DNA of 64,000 nt from Saccopteryx bilineata. Lineage: Eukaryota; Chordata; Mammalia; Chiroptera; Emballonuridae. Each line of letters begins with the position of its first letter. Within the stretch, counting starts at the first letter, position 1. This document shows positions 57,701-64,000 of the stretch, piece after piece. Below the pieces are notes generated by a model. It was not told where the DNA came from and did not search any database. It was given only the letters and a program-made list of their open reading frames with translations. Where the stretch lies: contig NC_089492.1 in assembly GCF_036850765.1 (NCBI RefSeq), positions 288,398,590-288,462,589 on the forward strand, written 5' to 3'. The position numbers and the translations under genes were made by a program.

Positions 57701-60700
57701 TGTCTGGTCAAAGCACACACGACATGCAATTACTACAAGTTGATGCTTCCTGTTTCTCCCACACACCCTTTCTCTCTCTCTCAGTAAATAAAATCTTAAA
57801 AAAAAAGAAAGTATATATAAATAGCCAACGAGCATGTGAAAAGATATTCAACATGACTGGTCATTAAGGAAATGCAAATCAAAACCACGAGATACTACTT
57901 TATACTCACAGGATGACTATAACAAAAGAAAATAAGTGTTGGTGAGGATGTGGAAAAATATGAACCCTGGGCGTTGCTAGTGTGAATGTAAAATGGTGCG
58001 GCTACTGTGGAAAAGTTTAGTTCTTCCTCAAAATGTTAAACAGAGAATTACCATATGATCCTAGCTACATACCCAAGAGAAATATGTAGAAACGTACACA
58101 CAGAAATTTGCATGCAAATGTTTATAGCAGTATTACTGGTAAAGCCAAGCAGTGAAAACAACTGAAAAATCCTTCTACTGATGAATGGATACACAAGGTA
58201 TACACATGCAATGGGATATTAGCCATGAAAAGGAAGGAGGGACTAATATTTGTTACAAGTTGGATAAACATAAAAAATATTATACTAAGTGAAAGAAGCA
58301 AGACACAAAAGGTCACATAGTGTATGACTCCTTTCATATGACATCTAGAAAAAGAAAAACCACAGAAATAGAAAGTCAATTAGAAGTTACCAGAGAATGA
58401 GAGTGAACGGGAGTAATTATTAAATGTGTACAGGTTCTAGGGTGATGAAAAAAATTTGAAACTAGAAAGAGGTGACAGTTGCACAACATTGTGACTGCAC
58501 CAACTACCACTGAACTGTATACTTTACAATGGTTAATTATGCTATGTGAATCTCACTTCAATTAAAAAAAAACTTCTTAAAATTCCTTCCGTTAAGAAAA
58601 AGGACTCAGTTTGATTTTGTAAATAAACAAAAATTTCTTGCAGGATGGAATTAGAGTGGGTTTCTTAGCATGAAATATGCTTTAACAATACATTGTTAAA
58701 CATAATTTAACAAGTTTGATTTTAATTTTCTATTTTTCTTTTCTTTTTTTTTTTTTTTTAGTATTCTTCTGAAGTGAGAAGCAGGGAGGCAGAGAGAAAG
58801 ACTCACACACATGCCCAACCCGGATCCACCTGGCATGCCCACCAGGGGGCGATGCTCTGCCCATCTGGGGCATTGCTCCGTTGCAACCTGAGCCATTCTA
58901 GCGCCTGAGGCAGAAGCCACGGAGCCATCCTCAGGGCCCGGGCCAACTTTGCTCCAGTGGAGCCTTGGCTGCAGGAGGGGAAGAGAGAGACAGAGAGGAA
59001 GGAGAGGGGGAGGGGTAGAGAAGCAGATGGGCGCTTCTCCTGTGTGCCCTGACCGGGAATTGAACCCGGAACTTCCACACGCTGGGCCAACGCTCTATAG
59101 CTGAGCTAGCTGGCCAGAGCTGATTTTAATTTTTTAAATTGGGATGCCATCAGTTAATAAGATTATATAGATTTTAAGAGTACATGTTTATGACACATGG
59201 TCTGTATAATGCATTGTGTGCCCACTACCCAGAGTCAAATCATCTTCCATCACTATATATTTGGCCCCCCATTTAACATAAACTTAACACTGCCTTTTCT
59301 TTTTTTTTAAAATCAACTGCTTTCTTTTTTTTTTATATATAATTTTTATTTATTTATTTATTCATTTTAGAGGGGGGGGGAGAGAGAGAGAAAGAGAGAG
59401 AGAAGGGGGAGGAGCAGGAAGCATCAACTCCCATATGTGCCTTGACCAGGCAAGCCAGGGTTTTGAACTGGCAACCTTAGTGTTTCCAGGTTGACACTTT
59501 ATCCACTGTGCCACCACAAGTCAGGCAACATTGCCTTTTAAGGCAGCTAAATGCAGAGAGACCCAGCTATCTTTGTGGGAGAGTGATGGCTTTTAGGAGC
59601 ATGGAAATATTAGTTTAAATTCTTCCATCTCCCATTGTGGGTCTGCATATTCAGGGCTGAACAAAGATGCTATGAGCGTCCTCTAACTCAAGAATTCTAA
59701 ATATAGCCTGACCAGGCGTGGCACAGTGGATAGAGCACCAGACTGGAATGCAGAGGACCCAGGTTCGAGACCCCAAGGTCACCAGCTTGAGTGCAGGCTC
59801 ATCTGGTTTGAGCAAAGCTCACCAGCTTGGACCCAAGGTAGTTGGCTTGAGCAAGGGGTTACTCGGTCTGCTGAAGGCCTGTGGTCAAGGCACATATGAG
59901 AAAGCAATCAATGAACTAAGGTGTTGCAACAAAAAACTGATGATTGATGCTTCTCATCTCTCTCCGTTCCTGTCTGCCTGTCCCTATCTATCCCTCTTTC
60001 TGACTCTGTCTCTGTAAAAAAAAAAAAGAAAAAAAAGAAAAAAAATTCCAAATATAGATTTGTTGGGCCAGAGCAATTTGCCTGCATCTGCCTTCTGCAC
60101 GTCAATGGGCAACAACGGGAGGTGAATTCTACACAGGCTTGCTCAGGCTAGGTAACTAGAAAGTCAGTCTACTAGAAGAGCATTCTGGTGAAAATTAAGG
60201 CTAGAAGGACTGGTCTGGGCTTGAACAATCTATAGACCTAATTCTTGTATGCAAAGACATATGTACCCCCATGTTCATCACGGGATTATTGATGGTGGCC
60301 AAGACATGGAAACAACCAAAGAGCCCCTCGACAGAGGACTGGATAAAAAAAGATATGGTACATATACACAATGGACTACTCAGCTGTAAGAAATGATGAC
60401 ATATTGCCATTTGCAACAACACGGATGGACTTTAAAAACATACTAAGTGAAATAAGTAAATCAGAAAAAGCTAAGAACTATATGATTTCACATATAGGTG
60501 GGATATAAAACTAAGACTCATGGATATAGATAAAATTGAGGTGGCTGATGGGGCAGGGGGTGGGAAGAAGGGGAGTAATGGCAGGACAAATATATGGTGA
60601 CAGAAAATGAGTTGAATTTGGGTGATGGGCACACAATGCAATCAATAGTTCAAATGTCATGCAGATGTTCACCTGAAACCTATGTACTTTTTTTTTTTTT

Positions 60701-63700
60701 TGTATTCTTCCGAAGCTGGAAACGGGGAGAGACAGTCAGATAGACTCCCGCATGCGCCCGACCGGGATCCACCCAGCACGCCCACCAGGGGCGAAGCTCT
60801 GCCCACCAGGGGCGACGCTCTGCCCCCCCCTCCCGGGGCGTCGCTCTGCAGCGACCAGAGCCACTCCAGCGCCCAGGGCAGAGGCCAAGGAGCCATCCCC
60901 AGTGCCCGGGCCATCCCTGCTCCAATGGAGCCCTGGCTGCGGGAGGGGAAGAGGGAGACAGAGAGGAAGGAGGGGGTGGGGGTGGAGAAGCAAATGGGCG
61001 CCTCTCCCATGCACCCTGGCTGGGAATTGAACCCGGGTCCCCTGCACGCCAGGCCGATGCTCTACTGCTGAGCCAACCGGCCAGGGCCTTGATTGCTTTC
61101 TCATATGTGCCTTGACCGCGGGCCTTCAGCAGACCAAGCAACCCCTTGCTGGAGCCAGCGACCTTGGGTCCAAGCTGGTGAGCTTTTTGCTCAAACCAGA
61201 TGAGCCGGCGCTCAAGCTGGTGACCTCAGGGTCTCGAACCTGAGTCCTGCATCCCAGTTCAATGCTCTGTCCCTTGCGCCACTGCCTGGTCAGGCTCCAT
61301 TTTTTTTTATTATGGCAAAATATACATAGTAAAGTAGTTTTTGGAGGAATGCTCTCAGGGAGGGGTATTTGTGTTTTAGGTATGTGATTTGGTTACAAGA
61401 AATAAGCATGAGCCCTGGCTGGTTGGCTCAGCGGTAGAGCGTCGGCCTGGCGTGCGGGGGACCCGGGTTCGATTCCCAGCCAGGGCACATAGGAGAGGCA
61501 CCCATTTGCTTCTCCACACCCCCTTCCTTCCTCTCTGTCTCTCTCTTCCCCTCCCGCAGCCAGGGCTCCATTGGAGCAAAGATAGCCCAGGTGCTGGGGA
61601 TGGCTCCTTGGCCTCTGCCCCAGGCACTAGAGTGGCTCTGGTCACAGCAGAGCTACGCCCCCGGAGGGGCAGAGCATTGCCCCCTGGTGGGCAGAGCATC
61701 GCCCCTGGTGGGCGTGCCGGGTGGATCCCAGTCGGGCACATGCGAGAGTCTGTCTGTCTCTCCCCGTTTCCAGCTTCAGAAAAATACAAAAAAAAAAAAA
61801 AAAAAAAAAAGAAATAAGCATGAAACCAGGAGAATCTGATTTCTTTCTGTTTAGATGGCTTCCAGAATAGTAGGGGACAAAATACTGTTACTTTTATGAT
61901 GGAGTCACAATTTACATTCAGTTTTATACTTTCTCTAAGCAATTACTTCCAGAGTGTTCCCATGTTGATTTAAAATTCCTCTTTTCAACATTTCCAAGCA
62001 ATACCTCATCCACTTGGTTCTGTGTCTGCTGAAGTCTTCGATTACTGCCCGAGGCAGCGCTTGGACCGGCAGGCGCACCTGTAGACCTGAAACATGCGAA
62101 GGCACAAGTGTTAGTACATTATCATTGAAAATACAGTTTTGTAAGCATTCAGCTGTTATGCCAGGACCCTCAGTTTTAGGAATTTCAAGACTAAAGCAGA
62201 AAAAACCCCATCCTGCAGCATTTATTCTAATTCCTCTGTAATTTCCAAGATTCGCCATGTTAAAAGTGACAAGGGTCTCAAGTAAAGTTTGAACAGGATC
62301 TACTTTGTATCACTGAAGAACCTGACCCTAAGATACATAAACTCTACTTTCTAATTTTTTACTTTTTTTTTAAAGCCACACATCTACTTAAATGTACTCA
62401 GTACTCTTCTAATCTTTTCAGAGTGGCAAGAATTATTTTCACACCTATGAACAGTTATAGAATGCCCCCTTTCCAGTATGCGGCAATGCAGTCATTTACA
62501 TACAGAACTAAGAAGCAATGCACCCTCTCTTGAAAGGTTACTCATCTTTTAAAATTCTCAAAAAATGCTTTCTTTCTCCTCAGGCAGATCTTCTCTAACC
62601 ACTCTGGATTTGAAATCTTTATTTTTCCATTACTTTGTTGGCATTTCTGTGATTTGAATTTTTTTTTTTTATTTTACATCTTTGTGGTCTTGCCTTCCCT
62701 AACAGATCACAAGCTCCTGTGTCTTAGAGGTCTCCTGTGTATCTAAGAGAGCACCTAGCTCATGTCTTACATACATCAGCCACTGATTCACTGATTCAAT
62801 AGGCAATATTCTACCATGTATCAGTGACAGCGGATAGAACAGATCCCATTCCAGCGGTCACGGATGTGAGTGTCTGATATCAGATATTCAAGAACCATAC
62901 TGGTGCATTTTCTCATTGAGTCCTCATAAGTCTTGAAAGGGAATACTTCTATTATCTCCATTTTATAGATGAATCAAGTGAGGTTTAGGAAGTCAACACA
63001 GCTGGTGATTGTGTTTAGACCAGGTGCTGTGTAATTCCACGGATCTGGAGATCTCAGCCACTGTGATCCACGGCTGGCACAGCGGTCTCAGTGGTAGTAA
63101 CACTCAGTGCGTCCCTAGTTCCTAGAAGAAACCCGGGGAGAGAACGCATTCCTTTCTCCTCTGTAGGTGAGCAGTGAGCAGAGAGCAGACTGGGGCGGGA
63201 ATAGAGGGTTCCTGTGATTCTTGACCACGTTCTCTGACTGTTACCACGGGAAACGTCCCCTTGGCAAGGGCCACCACCAAGCGAGAGAAGTCCCATAGCC
63301 ATCTTCCGAGTCCACTCTGGCGTGGGGGCCTCGAGACAGGGCAGAGAGCCTTTCCCTTGCAACTTCCGGAGCCCCGCCCAGCTCCAGGCAGAGAGCTGGG
63401 AGTCAACCGCCCGTCTCAGAGACCCCGCGGGGAGAACGGGGGGCGAGGCAGGGGCGGTGGGGTGGGAGCGAGGCAGGGGCGGGGCGGGGCCGAAGGCGAG
63501 GCGGGGGCGGGGCAGGGGCGCTCCTTACCGGGAAGCCCCGCGCCGCCCCTCCCTGGCCCCTTCCGCGTCCGCCCGACGGTCGCGGGGCTCTCCGGCGCGG
63601 TCGGCGGCACCGCGGGGTCACCCCGCCCGCCAGCAGCCCTCATTCTGGGGCCGCCGCCCACCGCTAGGCCTTGGGAGCCCCGCACAGGCCTCGGCCGGTG

Positions 63701-63797
63701 ACCGAGCGGCGGCTGGCACGAACCGGGCCGGGCGGGGCTCCCAGTCGCGGGCCACCGGGGCCCGAGGCCGCCCAGCTGCGCATCGCGTCACTCACAT
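54683..63797 (-). CDS. VAMP3: VAMP3 (cellubrevin), 5 coding exons, overall entry
   Basis: VAMP3 is the R-SNARE of recycling endosomes and constitutive vesicles; it pairs with plasma-membrane syntaxin and SNAP proteins (family knowledge). Exons: 63796-63797 (AT of the ATG), 62005-62086, 56313-56471, 55483-55534 and 54683-54702. They join in frame into 104 residues. Residues 1-18 form a variable head. The SNARE motif runs from about 19 to 79 and contains [20 protein letters not shown], the zero-layer arginine in [19 protein letters not shown], and [12 protein letters not shown] at the membrane boundary. A transmembrane segment with seven consecutive isoleucines follows, then the short end VWSVST. 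Human VAMP3 has 100 residues; the extra four lie in the head ([11 protein letters not shown] versus GPTAATG), and human ends VVSS. Gene order and strand relative to PER3 match human 1p36. Confidence 0.96.
54985..55215 (+). repeat. MIR SINE
   Basis: Near full-length MIR: 'tgccaggcaccagtgtaagc', 'attttataaacgaggaaact', 'gctacacagttggaaggtgc'. In VAMP3 intron 4. Confidence 0.8.
55483..55534 (-). CDS. VAMP3: VAMP3 exon 4 (transmembrane segment)
   Basis: 52 nt, acceptor GTTGCAG|ATGTGG, donor CATTG|GTGAGT. Encodes [10 protein letters not shown] followed by seven isoleucines written mostly as an ATC run. Confidence 0.94.
56313..56471 (-). CDS. VAMP3: VAMP3 exon 3 (SNARE motif)
   Basis: 159 nt in phase 0, acceptor CCTTCAG|GTGGTG, donor TGCAAG|GTAATT. 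Encodes [20 protein letters not shown] through KYWWKNCK, identical to human as far as I recall. Confidence 0.97.
56515..57010 (+). repeat. Long tRNA-derived SINE split by hAT
   Basis: 'ccccagacggtggctcagtg' head; the 3' half resumes after 56914 with 'gttgggtagacccaggttgg' and an A tail at 57000. Confidence 0.7.
56733..56906. mobile_element. hAT-type miniature element (174 bp)
   Basis: CAGGGGTCCCCAAAC ... GTTTGGGGACACCTG with 8-bp TSD TACTAGAG/TTCTAGAG (one mismatch). Nested in a SINE. Shares its ends and 'ccaatgaaagaggt' with the 12606 element, so it looks like an internally deleted relative. Confidence 0.85.
57535..58570 (+). mobile_element. L1 LINE 3' part
   Basis: Begins 'caattaaaaaatgggtaatg' and includes 'gaaatgcaaatcaaaacc', ending in an A tail at 58565. 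A SINE interrupts at 57626-57800. In VAMP3 intron 2, antisense. Confidence 0.8.
57626..57800 (+). repeat. tRNA-derived SINE
   Basis: 'accctgacctgtggtggcgc' head, same subtype as 47863; A-rich tail at 57797. Inserted in L1. Confidence 0.8.
58730..59120 (-). repeat. Long tRNA-derived bat SINE, older copy
   Basis: TSD TGATTTTAATTTT (58717-58729, 59121-59133). Confidence 0.87.
59125..59320 (-). mobile_element. L1-like 3'UTR fragment
   Basis: 'cattgtgtgcccactaccca' resembles an L1 3'UTR fragment in reverse; a related sequence is at 19590-19740. Confidence 0.4.
59335..59527 (-). repeat. tRNA-derived SINE
   Basis: 'tttatttattcattttagag', 'atatgtgccttgaccaggca', reverse. Confidence 0.75.
59706..60044 (+). 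repeat. tRNA-derived SINE (GACCAGGCGGTGG type), full length
   Basis: TSD ATTCTAAATATA / ATTCCAAATATA around a full head-to-tail copy. Confidence 0.87.
60238..60682 (+). mobile_element. L1 LINE 3' end
   Basis: Contains 'gattattgatggtggccaag' and 'catttgcaacaacacggatg', the terminal L1 ORF2/3'UTR region. A SINE has inserted at its 3' end. Confidence 0.75.
60683..61087 (-). repeat. Long tRNA-derived bat SINE
   Basis: Reverse full length, 'gctgagccaaccggccaggg'. Abuts a second SINE without a gap. Confidence 0.85.
61088..61298 (-). repeat. tRNA-derived SINE (GACCAGGCGGTGG type), lacking its 3' end
   Basis: 'ttgattgctttctcatatgt' through 'ctgcctggtcaggctcc'. The 3' tail expected at the left is missing or separated by the neighbouring SINE. 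Confidence 0.75.
61412..61808 (+). repeat. Long tRNA-derived bat SINE
   Basis: Perfect 15-bp TSD AAGAAATAAGCATGA (61397-61411, 61809-61823); A tail over 20 bp. Confidence 0.9.
62005..62086 (-). CDS. VAMP3: VAMP3 exon 2
   Basis: 82 nt, acceptor GTTTCAG|GTCTAC, donor GATGAG|GTATTG. The first base completes the ATG. Encodes [20 protein letters not shown] and TQNQVDE. Confidence 0.93.
62087..62890. other. VAMP3 intron 1, unique part
   Basis: AT-rich intronic sequence with no recognisable repeat or gene. A MIR follows at 62900-63040. Confidence 0.4.
62900..63045 (+). repeat. MIR SINE
   Basis: 'tctccattttatagatgaat' and 'cacagctggtgattgtg' match the MIR core. Confidence 0.65.
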
Positions 63798-64000
63798 TTT
63801 GGCGGTGGCGACGGGCGAAGTGTCCGCGGATCGGCGGAGTAGGGTCCGGAGGCCAGGAACCTGGGCGGGGCGGCGGCGCGGGGCCGATGACGCCACGGGA
63901 CGGGCCCGGCGGGGGGCGGGGCCACATGGGCGGGGCGTCGTGGGGCGGGGCCTCACGAGGGCGCTGGGGCGGTGGGACTGGCGGGGCCGAGGCGGCGCTG
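63380..64000. promoter_or_regulatory. VAMP3: VAMP3 CpG island / promoter
   Basis: Extremely GC-rich block with repeated GGGGCGGGGC Sp1-type boxes around VAMP3 exon 1, running off the window edge. No TATA box seen. Confidence 0.85.
63796..63870 (-). CDS. VAMP3: VAMP3 exon 1 (5'UTR plus AT of the start codon)
   Basis: The donor is AAAAT|GTGAGTG at 63796/63795, so only the first two bases of ATG are in exon 1. The 5' end at about 63870 is a guess within the CpG island; the rest is 5'UTR. Confidence 0.75.

Noticed and set aside
63261..63927. Open frames on both strands in the VAMP3 CpG island
   Set aside because: GC-rich sequence rarely contains stops. Compositions are Pro/Arg/Gly-rich and no protein is recognised.

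Overview
This window is mammalian nuclear DNA and almost certainly comes from a bat. It carries spliced vertebrate genes, CpG-island promoters and L1 and MIR repeats. It also has dozens of tRNA-derived SINEs whose heads read 'CCTGGCCGGTTGGCTCAG' or 'CCTGACCAGGCGGTGGC', plus short hAT DNA transposons with 8-bp target-site duplications (TSDs). The long CCGGTTGGCTCAG SINE resembles the family I associate with horseshoe bats and relatives (Yinpterochiroptera). That assignment is from memory and is moderate in confidence.

Two genes are present, both on the minus strand and in the same order as human 1p36 (VAMP3 then PER3). VAMP3 has five exons from about 63.85 kb down to its poly(A) signal at 52.95 kb and encodes a predicted 104-residue R-SNARE. 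PER3 starts from a CpG island near 49.7 kb and runs down to about 0.7 kb. I placed one noncoding exon and 21 coding exons. They join in frame into a predicted 1133-residue Period protein with PAS-A, PAS-B, casein-kinase-binding and FASP-like segments, a basic NLS-like stretch and a CRY-binding tail.

Layout: 1-2.1 kb PER3 3'UTR; 2.1-14.8 kb PER3 3' exons, with a 5.4-11.3 kb L1 in the intron that was repeatedly invaded by hAT elements and SINEs; 16.3-21.6 kb middle exons and a minus-strand L1; 21.6-30.8 kb one 9.2-kb repeat-filled intron; 30.8-49.2 kb PAS and N-terminal exons; 49.2-50.3 kb PER3 CpG island with two E-boxes and two identical D-box cores; 50.4-52.9 kb short intergenic gap; 52.9-63.8 kb VAMP3; 63.4-64.0 kb VAMP3 CpG island.

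The most interesting signals are the twin D-boxes, a 55-codon upstream ORF ending 10 nt before the PER3 ATG, loss (or primitive absence) of the primate PER3 coding minisatellite, closely spaced competing splice acceptors at three PER3 exons, a VAMP3 start codon split by an intron, an apparent SINE 3' transduction, and a tailless SINE fragment flanked by perfect TSDs. I saw no microbial, viral or CRISPR content and no wholly new system. All exon boundaries were inferred by eye from splice signals, reading frame and recalled human PER3/VAMP3 proteins; no alignment was run.
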